Assembly (NCBI GenBank): GCA_021792635.1
Contig: JAJYUH010000001.1
Location: forward strand, 74,515-138,514
Origin: Natronospirales bacterium
Lineage (GTDB): Bacteria; Pseudomonadota; Gammaproteobacteria; Natronospirales; REEB76
DNA length: 64,000 nt
Direction of reading: 5' to 3'
The position numbers and the translations under genes were made by a program. The notes beneath the pieces were generated by a model, which saw nothing but the letters and a program-made list of their open reading frames with translations, made no database searches and had not been told where the DNA came from. This document shows, piece after piece, positions 52,406 to 60,223 of this stretch. The first letter of the stretch is position 1. Each line of letters opens with the position of its first letter.

Positions 52406-52949
52406 GACGCGCCGGCGCGCAATACATCCGTTTCCCGCCGTCAACCTGGCAGGAGGCGCGGAATCAGGGATCACGGTTCCCGCACCCGCTGTTTGACGCA
52501 CCCCGGATCTGCGGGTGCGTGCCGGAAATTGCCACGACGCGCCCTCACCAGTCTGCGCGCAAACTCACTCGGAAAATGCGCCGGACTGAGCGTCTGTTGC
52601 CCATGCCTGGAATTCCCTTGCGCCATATTCCCCTGGCTACGCACGGGTTGGATGAAGTCCAATTTCACAATAAAACTTAGGCGTCAGCGGGGGGATAGTC
52701 AAGGGCCAAACCGGCGCGTATTACCGAGGCACGGGCCGGAGGGGGGAATAGCCATATTTCGGGTCGTTGCCCCTGGCCCGGGACGCAGCATTCCGGATCC
52801 CGAGGAGTGAATTTCACCCGCGGAATCTTCTGTTCAGCGGTTGCGGAACCGCGACGAACGGACAGCAAGGCCCGGTGTTGGGCGTGTCGGGGTCTGCGGC
52901 GGCCTTGCAGCCGCCGCAGAGTGCCGGAACGCGGGTCATCTGACCCGCA
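52406..52949. other. Intergenic region between two minus-strand genes
   Basis: No gene is supported in these 544 bp; the short frames have no family signals or ribosome sites. An 11-bp perfect stem lies at its right end (see 52893-52920). The promoter of the signalling operon is probably here, on the minus strand, but no clear -10/-35 pair was found. Confidence 0.5.
52893..52920 (-). terminator. Probable terminator stem of the tricorn gene
   Basis: Perfect 11-bp arms TCTGCGGCGGC (52893-52903) / GCCGCCGCAGA (52910-52920) around CTTGCA, 29 bp after the tricorn stop on the minus strand. There is no uridine run, so Rho-type or structural end protection is possible. Confidence 0.5.
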
Positions 52950-55900
52950 TCATGCGCCGTGGTCGGGCGGGTAGGCCGGAATCAGCGGCGGGGGCGGTGG
53001 CAGATTCAAGGGATGCGCCTGGATCTTTTCCATCAGGTAATCCACCGCCGCCTTGAGCTGCGTGTCCTGGCCCCGCATTTCCTTGCCCGGGTTATTGTCC
53101 ACCCTGATGTCCGGCTCCACGCCGTGGTTCTCGATGACCCATTCGGAATGCAGTCCGTACATAGTGTCCTCGGGTATGGTGATGTAGCCGTTGTCCAGCA
53201 GCGGCCAATAGCCGCGGATGCCGCGCACCCCGCCCCAGGTGCGGGTGCCGATGAGCGGTCCCAGACCGTACTTGCGGAAGAAGTACGGGAAGATGTCGCC
53301 GTCGGACGCCGAGTAGTGGTTGATGAGGGTCACCTTGTAACTGTAGGAGACCTGCTGCGGGATCGGCGAGGCCACCCGTTCCCGATTGCTGTTCATGCCG
53401 ATCAGGATGCGGCGCAGCCGCTCCAGCACGATCTGGTCAATGAAGCCGCCGCCGTTCCAGCGGTCGTCAATGATCAGCCCCTGCTTGGTGATCTGCGGAT
53501 AGAACTGGCGGATAAACTGGTCCATGCCCTGGGCTTCCATGTCCGACAGGTAGATATAGCCGATCTTGCCGCCGGATTCCCGGTTCACCCATGCGCGGTT
53601 GTGGTCTATCCACGCCTTGAGGCGGATGTCCAGTTCGTTGGGGATGGTTTTCACGGTGAGGCTGCGGCTGTTCCTGCCGCCGGCGTTGTCCGCCACCGTG
53701 ATTTCCACATCCTGATTGGCGGTGCCCACGAACAGACTGTAGGGATTGGTGGGTGCCTTCAGTTCACGACCGTTCACCGCCAGCAGGTAATCACCTCGTT
53801 TCACATTCACTCCGGGTTGCGTAAGCGGTGAGCGATAATTGGCGCGGGTATTGTCGCCGGGATAGATTTTCCTGAAGTAGTAACGGCCGGATTTCGCGTC
53901 GAGTGCGAAGTCCACGCCCAGCAGCCCCGTCGGCGTGCGGTGCACGTGGTAGTCCAGGTCGCCGCCGCCCACGTAGGTGTGGGAATTGCTGAGTTCGCCG
54001 ATCATCTCGCCAATGAGGTAATTCAGATCCTCGCGGCTGCCCATGCGCGGCAGCAGCCTGGCATAGCGGTCGTGCACCGCCTGCCAATTGACGCCATTCA
54101 TCTCCCGGTTCACGAAGAAGTCACGCTCCAGCCGCCAAGCCATGTTGTACATCTCCGTCCATTCCTCCACCGGCTCCACTTGCACCCACATGTGTGCGGT
54201 ATCGAGCGGCTTGGGTTTGGCGCCGGGTTTGGCGGCGAGCATGAAGAACTTGTTGGCCTGGGTGTTGTAGAGGATGGTGCCGCCGTCGGCCGACAGGGTG
54301 AAGCCCGCCAGATTCGAGACCAGCACCTTGTCCGCGCGTTTGGCGAGGTCATAGACGTGCAATTCCGGGGGCACGCCCGGCAACGGGCCCGCAATCATCT
54401 GGTTGGGGAGGGTTGTGTAGTAGAGGTGTCCCGGTGTGGCTGCCAGGCCGCCGATGTTGGCCGCCGGGATGGGCAGCGGCACGGCGCGCTGCATCAGGCC
54501 AGGCAGGTCCATCCTGATGGGCTTGCTGTCGCCCGGTTTCCACGCAGCAGGTTTCCCCCCGTTCTTGTTGGAATGGTTCAGGGTGCCTTCGTCGTTGCGC
54601 GGCGCGAACAGCGAGGGTTCGTCTTTCCTGAGCGTAGCCACGTAGATGCCGGACATTTTGAGCGTGGCCACGTTGAACTCGCTCTCGCTGAAGGTCGGAT
54701 TTTCGTGGCGCATGGATACGAAATAGAGATATTTCCCGGCGGGGTCGAACACCGGATTCATGTCGCTGTTCATGGGCGAGCTGATGCGCGTCGCCCTGGC
54801 GCCGGCAAGGTTGTAGAGGTAAATCTGGCGCATCTGATTGTCGCCGGTGATGCTATAGGCAAGCCAGCGGCCGTCCGGCGACCAGGCGTAGTCATGGATT
54901 TCCTGCCACTTGTCCTGGGCCACTTGCGTGAGCTTGTGAGTCCTCACGTCCAGATACCAGAGCCGGTGCGCGTTGTCGGAGAACGCGAGCTTGCCGCTGC
55001 CCGGCGACCACAGCGGCTGATAGAAATAGCCGGTCTTGAAATCGGTCAATATCCGCTGCTTGCCGGATCCGTCGGCGGGACGCACGGCGATCTGGTCCTC
55101 GCCGGTGATGTCGGTGGCGTAGGCGATCCATTTGCCGTCCGGAGACCAGCTGGGATATTCCTCCTCGGCGTTGGAGGTGTCGGTGAGGTCGCGGCTCGGG
55201 CCATATTCCTTCGGCAGGGTCCAGATATCGCCGCGCGCCTGCAACAGCGCGCGCTTGCCGTTGGGTGAAATACCGATATTCGTGTCGCCGGCGGTGTCGG
55301 TGCTCTGGATGTATTTGGCGGCATCCACCCAGCGCGGACCGGTGCGGCTGCCATCGTCCGGCACAGTCACGTCCAGCTTGTGCAGTTGTTCGCTGGGCAG
55401 GTCCATGACATACAGTGCGCCGCCGTCCTGGAACACGATGCCGGTATCGCCCAGGCTCGGCCAGTCAATGTCGTAATCTTTGAAGTGGGTGACCTGACGG
55501 AACTGTTTGGTGTCGAGGTCATACACCCACAGATTCTTGCGCAGCTCGGGGCCGCGGTCCGAGAGGAAGTAAATGAGATGCCCGTACCACATGGGGTCCG
55601 CGTCGGTGCCCTTCCAGTGGGTGATGCGCGTGAGCGCCATGGTCTTGAAGTGGTAGATCCATACGTCCTGGGCGAGACCGCCGTAATAGCGTTTCCAGGT
55701 GCGGAAATTGCGGAAGATGCGGTTGTAGGCGATTGCTTGCCCGTCGGGGCTGTAGGTCAGCATGCCACCCTTGAGGATCGGCAGTTGCACCGGCAGGCCG
55801 CCACCGAGCGGCACGGTGAACAACTGGCCGAACCAGGAGTTGAAGGTGTTGCGTCGCGACAGGAATACGATATTTCTGGAGTCCGGTGTCCAGGTGACCA

Positions 55901-56288
55901 CCATGTTGTCCGGACCCCAGCGCAGGGGCGCGTCCTTGACCACGTCGGAGTGATAGGTGAGGCGCTGCGCCGGGCCGCCGTTGGCCGGGATCACGTACAC
56001 GTCGGTGTTGCCGCGGTACTGGCCGGTGAAGGCGATCCATTTTCCGTCCGGGGAGTAGCGCGGCATGATGTCGAAGCCGGGGTCAGTGGTGAGACGCTCT
56101 GCCGTGCCGCCGGTGCGGCTGACCTTCCACAGGTTGCCGTGGGCCTCGAACACCACGGAATCACCGTGCAGGGTGGGGAAGCGCATGAGTGTGTTGTTCG
56201 CCTGAGCCGTGCCCGCCGCCGCCAGGGCCAATGCGGCCAGCGCGGGGAACAGCACAGGCCGCCGGAGGGATAACCAGCGACGATTCAT
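52950..56288 (-). CDS. Tricorn-type S41 protease, exported
   Basis: A 1112-residue protein from ATG 56288, preceded by AGGAGAG. It has a signal peptide (LFPALAALALAAAGTAQAN). Two propeller regions follow: WD40-like/TolB-type repeats (PRYSPDGKWIAFTGQYRGNTDVYVI; EYPSWSPDGKWIAYATD) and a six-bladed part. Then come the tricorn core, PDZ (VKRGDYLLAVNGRELK) and S41 protease domain. The catalytic elements match tricorn: ELSNSHTYVGGGD (Ser/His), NHYSASDGDIF (nucleophile Ser) and HGVEPDI (Glu). In archaea tricorn trims proteasome products in the cytosol; here the signal peptide places it in the periplasm. Confidence 0.92.
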   Translation of the reverse strand: MNRRWLSLRRPVLFPALAALALAAAGTAQANNTLMRFPTLHGDSVVFEAHGNLWKVSRTGGTAERLTTDPGFDIMPRYSPDGKWIAFTGQYRGNTDVYVIPANGGPAQRLTYHSDVVKDAPLRWGPDNMVVTWTPDSRNIVFLSRRNTFNSWFGQLFTVPLGGGLPVQLPILKGGMLTYSPDGQAIAYNRIFRNFRTWKRYYGGLAQDVWIYHFKTMALTRITHWKGTDADPMWYGHLIYFLSDRGPELRKNLWVYDLDTKQFRQVTHFKDYDIDWPSLGDTGIVFQDGGALYVMDLPSEQLHKLDVTVPDDGSRTGPRWVDAAKYIQSTDTAGDTNIGISPNGKRALLQARGDIWTLPKEYGPSRDLTDTSNAEEEYPSWSPDGKWIAYATDITGEDQIAVRPADGSGKQRILTDFKTGYFYQPLWSPGSGKLAFSDNAHRLWYLDVRTHKLTQVAQDKWQEIHDYAWSPDGRWLAYSITGDNQMRQIYLYNLAGARATRISSPMNSDMNPVFDPAGKYLYFVSMRHENPTFSESEFNVATLKMSGIYVATLRKDEPSLFAPRNDEGTLNHSNKNGGKPAAWKPGDSKPIRMDLPGLMQRAVPLPIPAANIGGLAATPGHLYYTTLPNQMIAGPLPGVPPELHVYDLAKRADKVLVSNLAGFTLSADGGTILYNTQANKFFMLAAKPGAKPKPLDTAHMWVQVEPVEEWTEMYNMAWRLERDFFVNREMNGVNWQAVHDRYARLLPRMGSREDLNYLIGEMIGELSNSHTYVGGGDLDYHVHRTPTGLLGVDFALDAKSGRYYFRKIYPGDNTRANYRSPLTQPGVNVKRGDYLLAVNGRELKAPTNPYSLFVGTANQDVEITVADNAGGRNSRSLTVKTIPNELDIRLKAWIDHNRAWVNRESGGKIGYIYLSDMEAQGMDQFIRQFYPQITKQGLIIDDRWNGGGFIDQIVLERLRRILIGMNSNRERVASPIPQQVSYSYKVTLINHYSASDGDIFPYFFRKYGLGPLIGTRTWGGVRGIRGYWPLLDNGYITIPEDTMYGLHSEWVIENHGVEPDIRVDNNPGKEMRGQDTQLKAAVDYLMEKIQAHPLNLPPPPPLIPAYPPDHGA

Positions 56289-56570
56289 GGGGGCTCTCCT
56301 CATTTAAGAATTGGTATTTAAGCCGGCGCAAGTATGCCACCGCCGCAGACCGGAGGGTGCGGCTGCATCCCCGATCAGGCTGTGTGCGTGACCCGGGGCG
56401 GGGTCTCCCGGGCCTGCAGGGGCGATTTCCTGGCTGTTTCCGGGGGTCGGGGGTCTGCGGCAGCCGGCCGCGGCTGGTCCACGCCGCCATTCCTGCGTTA
56501 TCCTATAGCCACATACTTAAAATATTCCGCCACCCGGCGGAGCCTTATTTCATCCCAGGAGTGTTACATC

Positions 56571-57137
56571 ATGCGTTACGGATTCCTCACCGCCGGCTTG
56601 CTGGCGGCCGGTTTTTTGGTTGCCACGTCAGTGCAGGCGGCGGAAGGCCCGCACATCGGCGTCGTGAACCTGCAGGAAGTGATCGGCAAATCCCAGGCGG
56701 GCCAGCAGGCCAACAAAGAGCTGCAAGCCCTGGTGTCAAAGCTGCAGAGTACCGTGAATGATCGCAAACAGAAGTTATTGGTGATCAAACAGCAGATGGA
56801 CACGACTGACAGCAAGACCGGTAACTACAAGCAACTGCTGAAAAGCTATCAGGATGGCCAGAATAACTTGCAGCAGCTCGTGCTGATGAGCCGCCAGGAC
56901 ATAGAATCCCGCCGCCAGGAGTTGTTGCAGCCTATAGACCAGGAACTGGGCAAGGTGCTGAACCAATACGCCAAGTCCCACCACTATGACATCCTGCTGA
57001 GCAAGGATGCAGCCGGCGCGGTGTATTCCTCGGACACATACGATGTCACTGATGGTGTTGTCGAAGCCATGAACAGGGACTGGGCGCAGATGCAGAAGGC
57101 CAAGAGCACTCAGAAGCCGTCTGGCGGCAAGAAGTAA
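56571..57137 (+). CDS. OmpH/Skp-family periplasmic chaperone
   Basis: A 188-residue exported protein: signal peptide (FLTAGLLAAGFLVATSVQAAE), then the OmpH start HIGVVNLQEVIGKSQAGQQANKEL, a long helical hairpin-type middle (residues ~45-140), and a C-terminal HYDILLSKDAAGAVYSSDTYDVTDGVVEAMNR block typical of the family. Skp chaperones carry outer-membrane proteins across the periplasm. It starts at ATG 56571 behind AGGAGTG. The usual bamA/lpxD neighbours are absent, so this may be a second copy. Confidence 0.88.
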   Translation: MRYGFLTAGLLAAGFLVATSVQAAEGPHIGVVNLQEVIGKSQAGQQANKELQALVSKLQSTVNDRKQKLLVIKQQMDTTDSKTGNYKQLLKSYQDGQNNLQQLVLMSRQDIESRRQELLQPIDQELGKVLNQYAKSHHYDILLSKDAAGAVYSSDTYDVTDGVVEAMNRDWAQMQKAKSTQKPSGGKK

Positions 57138-57153
57138 TCCCCCTCGAATCTCT

Positions 57154-57171
57154 CCCCCGCAAATGCGGGGG
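57154..57171 (+). other. GC-rich hairpin after the Skp gene
   Basis: CCCCCGC / GCGGGGG arms around AAAT, 17 bp after the stop. It may end or protect the transcript; no T-run follows. Confidence 0.45.
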
Positions 57172-57205
57172 ACACGGGGCAGTGAGTGTCTGCGACACCG
57201 CCAAT

Positions 57206-58219
57206 ATGATTGACCTGCGCAGCGACACGGTGACGCGGCCCACGCTGGCCATGCGCGCCGCCATGGCCGCGGCCGACGTAGGCGATGATGTGTTCGGTGA
57301 CGATCCCAGCGTCAATCGGTTACAACAGCAACTTGCGGAAAAGACCGGCCACGAAGCCGGTCTTTTCTTTCCGAGCGGTACGCAATCGAATTTGGCGGCG
57401 CTGATGGCCCACTGCGGGCGCGGTGAGGAGTTCATTCTCGGCAGCCTCGGCCACAGTTTCAAATATGAGGCCGGCGGTGCCGCAGTGCTGGGGAGTTTAT
57501 GGCCCTGCCCCATCGAATACCAAGCCGACGGCACACTGGCTCTGGAGAAAGTCGCCGCCGCCATCAAACCGGATGACGCGCATTTTCCGCGCAGCCGTCT
57601 GCTGGTGCTGGAGAACACCCAGAACGGCCGCGTGTTGCCGCTCACATATATAAAGGAGGCGGCAGGATTCGCCCGCGGGCATGGACTTGGAATTCATCTG
57701 GACGGTGCGCGCGTGTTCAACGCCGCGGTGAAGCTCGGCGTGCCGGTTGGGGAAATCACCCGTCACTTCGACAGTGTTTCCCTCTGCCTGTCCAAAGGTT
57801 TGGGTTGCCCCGTGGGCACCGTGCTGGTCGGCAACAAGGCGCTGCTTGCCAAGGCCCACCGGGCGCGCAAGATCCTGGGCGGCGGCATGCGCCAGGCAGG
57901 CATTCTGGCCGCCGCCGGGATCTATGCATTAGAACACCACGTAGAGCGCTTGGCGGAAGATCATGCCAACGCGCAAGCGCTCGCCGAGGGTCTGGCGCAG
58001 ATCAAGCAAATCAAACTTGATCTGACGGCAGTTCAGACCAACATGCTGTTCCTGCAGATTCCGCAGGAAGATACACAGCCGCTGGCGGAGCATCTCAGGC
58101 AGGCCGGCATCCTCATTCTGTCCGGCGCCAATCTCCGTCTTGTGACGCACCTGGATGTGAGTACCCAGGATGTGGAGCGTGTGATTGCCGCGTTCCAGGG
58201 ATATTTTGCCAGCCGCTGA
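57206..58219 (+). CDS. ltaE: Low-specificity L-threonine aldolase
   Basis: PLP enzyme that splits L-threonine or L-allo-threonine into glycine and acetaldehyde. The 337 residues start with MIDLRSDTVTRPTLAMRAAM, the usual N-terminus, so I prefer ATG 57206 to the in-frame GTG 57182. The fold-type I features include DDVFGDDPSVNRLQ, FPSGTQSNLAALMAHCGRGEE, the GIHLDGARVFNA block (Asp and Arg) and the PLP Lys in SLCLSKGLGCPVGTVL. Its stop lies only 7 bp from the last attC-like site of the cassette array. Confidence 0.95.
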   Translation: MIDLRSDTVTRPTLAMRAAMAAADVGDDVFGDDPSVNRLQQQLAEKTGHEAGLFFPSGTQSNLAALMAHCGRGEEFILGSLGHSFKYEAGGAAVLGSLWPCPIEYQADGTLALEKVAAAIKPDDAHFPRSRLLVLENTQNGRVLPLTYIKEAAGFARGHGLGIHLDGARVFNAAVKLGVPVGEITRHFDSVSLCLSKGLGCPVGTVLVGNKALLAKAHRARKILGGGMRQAGILAAAGIYALEHHVERLAEDHANAQALAEGLAQIKQIKLDLTAVQTNMLFLQIPQEDTQPLAEHLRQAGILILSGANLRLVTHLDVSTQDVERVIAAFQGYFASR

Positions 58220-58226
58220 CCCCTTA

Positions 58227-58279
58227 GGCCAACTCCACGCTTGCGCGCCGGGACGTCGTGGTGAAGCGGGTAGTTGGAC
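58227..58279 (-). other. attC-like site 3 (end of the cassette array)
   Basis: Read on the minus strand, GTCCAAC (58279-58273) follows the nuclease gene by eight bases and GTTGGCC (58233-58227) closes the site after 53 bp. A short imperfect stem (CCACG ... CGTGG) lies between. GTCCAAC is the exact inverse of the TTGGAC that opens the same cassette at 58987-58982, the relation expected in integron cassettes. The closing core deviates from GTTRRRY at one base. Confidence 0.55.
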
Positions 58280-58287
58280 CGCCTGAA

Positions 58288-58956
58288 CTATTCAATGAAC
58301 GAGTCAGGAAGTTCGGATCGAGAACCTTGAACCGAGGTTAAAGCCTTCATTGCGGCTTTGCTGAGGCGCCGTGTTTCAAAATGAACACGCTTCTTACGTA
58401 CCGCTTCCTGAATGCTACTCTGTACATCGTTCAGGCGACTTTGGCCTGTTTTGAACTCGACGAACACTAAATCAGTAACCTCACCTTTGAAGTAACCGTC
58501 GAAGACGACGAAATCTATCGGGTCGAACACAGGACGCACGTCATAGGGATGGTGGCCAAAGCCAGGGAACATAGGCGCAACCTTCTCTAGGGTCTTCCCT
58601 AGTTGGCTGGCGCGTGACTTAGCAATGGCCTTGTCTCGAATCTCTTTTTCTCTCTTTCCAATGTGCTTATCAATCTCTGTATCAAACCGATACTGCTGTT
58701 CCTCGAGCTTCTGCTGGTACGTCGATTCCACGTCTTCGATTTCCATCTCGAGAGAATCGAGCTGCTCCTGCAACTTGTCTCGATCCTTCTTTAGCCGAGT
58801 AAGTAGGTCACGTGGCGGTTCCTTCCCGTAGGTGAGTTTTACTTCAGAAAGACGAAAAGGTTCGCTGCAGTGCGGACAGCGACCGAAGATTTGGCGTTCG
58901 TGCTTATAGAACGCCAGAAGAGAGCCGATGGAGCTGTCGTTGTGCGAGTTAGGCAT
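58288..58956 (-). CDS. Holliday-junction-resolvase-related nuclease (PF10107-like)
   Basis: A 222-residue protein. A Cys-x2-Cys element (FGRCPHCSEPFRL) is near residue 27, followed by a coiled coil (~50-115). The C-terminal nuclease domain has the GFGHHPYDVRPVFDPIDFVVFDGYFKGEVTDLVFVEFKTGQSRLNDVQ pattern, with the Asp, Asp and Glu-x-Lys of PD-(D/E)XK resolvases. This agrees with the endonuclease-related Holliday junction resolvase family. It is visibly less GC-rich than its neighbours and starts right after an attC-like site, with AGGAGAGG as ribosome site. It is cassette cargo; its true substrate is unknown. Confidence 0.82.
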   Translation of the reverse strand: MPNSHNDSSIGSLLAFYKHERQIFGRCPHCSEPFRLSEVKLTYGKEPPRDLLTRLKKDRDKLQEQLDSLEMEIEDVESTYQQKLEEQQYRFDTEIDKHIGKREKEIRDKAIAKSRASQLGKTLEKVAPMFPGFGHHPYDVRPVFDPIDFVVFDGYFKGEVTDLVFVEFKTGQSRLNDVQSSIQEAVRKKRVHFETRRLSKAAMKALTSVQGSRSELPDSFIE

Positions 58957-58981
58957 GCAGCCTCTCCTTCTTGGTCATGCG

Positions 58982-59041
58982 GTCCAATGCCGTGCCGCTC
59001 AGCCGCCGGCGAAGCCGGACGGCTGCAGCGGCGTGTTAGCG
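58982..59041 (-). other. attC-like site 2, 60 bp
   Basis: Minus-strand reading: R''-like CGCTAAC (59041-59035), then arm GCCGCTGCAGCCGTCCGGC, loop, arm GCCGGCGGCTGAGCGGC, and R'-like ATTGGAC (58988-58982). The arms pair except for two extra bases (G and T) on the R'' side, as in the extrahelical bases of integron attC sites. Its CGCTAAC is the exact inverse of the GTTAGCG opening the same cassette at 59288-59282. The length of 60 bp is the classical minimum. Confidence 0.75.
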
Positions 59042-59044
59042 AGC

Positions 59045-59260
59045 CTACCTCTCGCTCGTCCCATTGTTCTGCATCAGCTCGTCGAACTTCACCCAGCCGA
59101 GCTTGTACCCGTAAATCTTGTTCTTTGGGACCCACACGATGGTACCGTTCGAGACCTTGAGTCGCCCCAGCGACTCGCCGTCGCGTGTGATTGCGAACTC
59201 GACGTCGGCCTTGCCCAGCGGGCGCTCCGGGACGGTGAACTTGACTTCGTGCTGTGCCAT
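59045..59260 (-). CDS. 71-residue cassette protein of unknown function
   Basis: From ATG 59260 (ribosome site GAAGGAGC) the product begins MAQHEVKFTVPERPLGKADV and later has GESLGRLKVSNGTIVWVPKN and KLGWVKFDELMQNNG. It is compact, beta-rich and without Cys. I recall similar 'VPERPLG...LGRLKVS...W.P' small proteins in integron cassette arrays, but no function is known. An upstream in-frame ATG at 59290 would start inside the cassette boundary. The stop TAG is three bases before attC-like site 2. Confidence 0.72.
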   Translation of the reverse strand: MAQHEVKFTVPERPLGKADVEFAITRDGESLGRLKVSNGTIVWVPKNKIYGYKLGWVKFDELMQNNGTSER

Positions 59261-59285
59261 GGCGGTTGCTCCTTCTTGTCTCGCT

Positions 59286-59511
59286 AACATGTATTAGGTG
59301 GAAGTCGGTGATATTGGAGTTTCACCGCGTTCCATATAATTCCGAGTTTATACCACTCTGGCTGAGACAGAAAAACCTCTGAATTTCGCGGAGGTGCGGA
59401 GCCCTCTTGGTTGAATGGCCCAAGGACCCGTCTGCTTGAACTGCAGGATTCGGCATCCGGGCTTCCGTTAGCAACAATACCCACAGCAAACCTGTGGGTA
59501 TTGTTGCCGGG
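59286..59511 (-). repeat. 226-bp repeat, copy 1
   Basis: Similar over its whole length to 60224-60450 (roughly 85% by eye, with a few indels). It does not keep one reading frame between copies, so it is not coding. It ends at the cassette-opening GTTAGCG. Near its other end is a perfect 16-bp hairpin, GCAACAATACCCACAG (59471-59486) / CTGTGGGTATTGTTGC (59492-59507). Confidence 0.85.
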
Positions 59512-59569
59512 GTCAGCGCCGGGCCGAACGCGCAGTGCGAGGACCGTGCGCTGCAACCCGTTGTTGGAC
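59512..59569 (-). other. Degenerate attC-like site at the higA 3' end
   Basis: Minus-strand reading gives a perfect RYYYAAC box GTCCAAC (59569-59563) and a stem in which GCAGCGC pairs with GCGCTG, with extra bases on the R'' side. No GTTRRRY box follows at the normal distance; the 226-bp repeat begins there instead. The site lies inside the last codons of higA. Confidence 0.45.
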
Positions 59570-59860
59570 CCCGACTCTCCAAGGCCGGATCTTCTCCAGT
59601 GTCTTGGAAAGCACATCCTTTGCAGTTGCCGCTTCGTAATCCACCTGAAGTCCAATCCAGAAGCCCTCAGACGTTCCGAAAAAACGGGCGAGCCGCAGCC
59701 CGGTGTCAGCCGTGATGCCGCGGGCGCCAGCAACGATCTCGCCAACGCGGCGCTGCGGTACTCCGATTTCCTTGGCCAGTCGGTACTGCGTGATGCCCAT
59801 GGGCTTCAGAAACTCTTCAAGGAGAATCTCGCCAGGGTGGGGGTAAGGAACTTTACGCAT
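59513..59860 (-). CDS. higA: HigA-family antitoxin
   Basis: A 115-residue XRE-type antitoxin: YPHPGEILLEEFLKPMGITQYRLAKEIGVPQRRVGEIVAGARGITADTGLRLARFFGTSEGFWIGLQ, a clear helix-turn-helix of the HigA group. The core ends near residue 95; the remaining ~20 residues (VGVQQRVAAHGPRTARSARR) are encoded by the attC-like stem, as often happens in cassette genes. It lies 12 bp after higB and should repress the operon through the palindrome at 60160-60182. Confidence 0.93.
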   Translation of the reverse strand: MRKVPYPHPGEILLEEFLKPMGITQYRLAKEIGVPQRRVGEIVAGARGITADTGLRLARFFGTSEGFWIGLQVDYEAATAKDVLSKTLEKIRPWRVGVQQRVAAHGPRTARSARR

Positions 59861-59872
59861 GTCAGTGCTCGG

Positions 59873-60154
59873 TTAGTGATAGTCCACGATCTCAACGTCT
59901 GCAGGGCCTTCCGGTGTCCACCGGAAGCACACACGGAATTGGTCATTGACGCGAATGCTGTGCAGCCCGGATAGATTGCCTTTCAGTGCTTCCAGTTTGT
60001 TGCCTGGAGGCACGCGCAGGTCATCGAGGCTGCCAGCACGGTTCAACATGGCCAGTTTGCGCATTGCCACCGATTCGATGTTCACGAATCGCTTGACTCG
60101 CGCACCCTTAAACAGACTCTCCGTGTTCGCATCCTTGAACGACTTGATCGCCAT
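59873..60154 (-). CDS. higB: HigB-family toxin (RelE fold)
   Basis: A 93-residue killer protein: MAIKSFKDANTESLFKGARV at the start, then LDDLRVPPGNKLEALKGNLSGLHSIRVNDQFRVCFRWTPEGPADVEIVDYH. This matches HigB ribosome-dependent mRNA interferases, including the Arg-rich IRVNDQFRVCF strand and the C-terminal DYH. Toxin first, antitoxin second is the HigBA order. The gene begins 66 bp inside the cassette that opens with GTTGGGC at 60226-60220. Confidence 0.94.
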   Translation of the reverse strand: MAIKSFKDANTESLFKGARVKRFVNIESVAMRKLAMLNRAGSLDDLRVPPGNKLEALKGNLSGLHSIRVNDQFRVCFRWTPEGPADVEIVDYH

Positions 60155-60159
60155 GGCAT

Positions 60160-60182
60160 ATACTAACGGAAAGCGTTAGTAT
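60160..60182 (-). promoter_or_regulatory. Palindromic operator of higBA
   Basis: Perfect 9-bp arms ATACTAACG (60160-60168) and CGTTAGTAT (60174-60182) around GAAAG end five bases before the higB ATG. It has the form of HigA operators (TTAACG-N5-CGTTAA). Autorepression by HigA is inferred. Confidence 0.75.
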
Positions 60183-60223
60183 TGTGAACGGTCATTAAAC
60201 CTCAGGCGCACCGATTTGGGCCC

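Noticed and set aside
59284..59745. 153-codon minus-strand frame across the repeat and higA
   Set aside because: It overlaps higA in another frame and the repeat, and the equivalent reading frame is broken in the second repeat copy.
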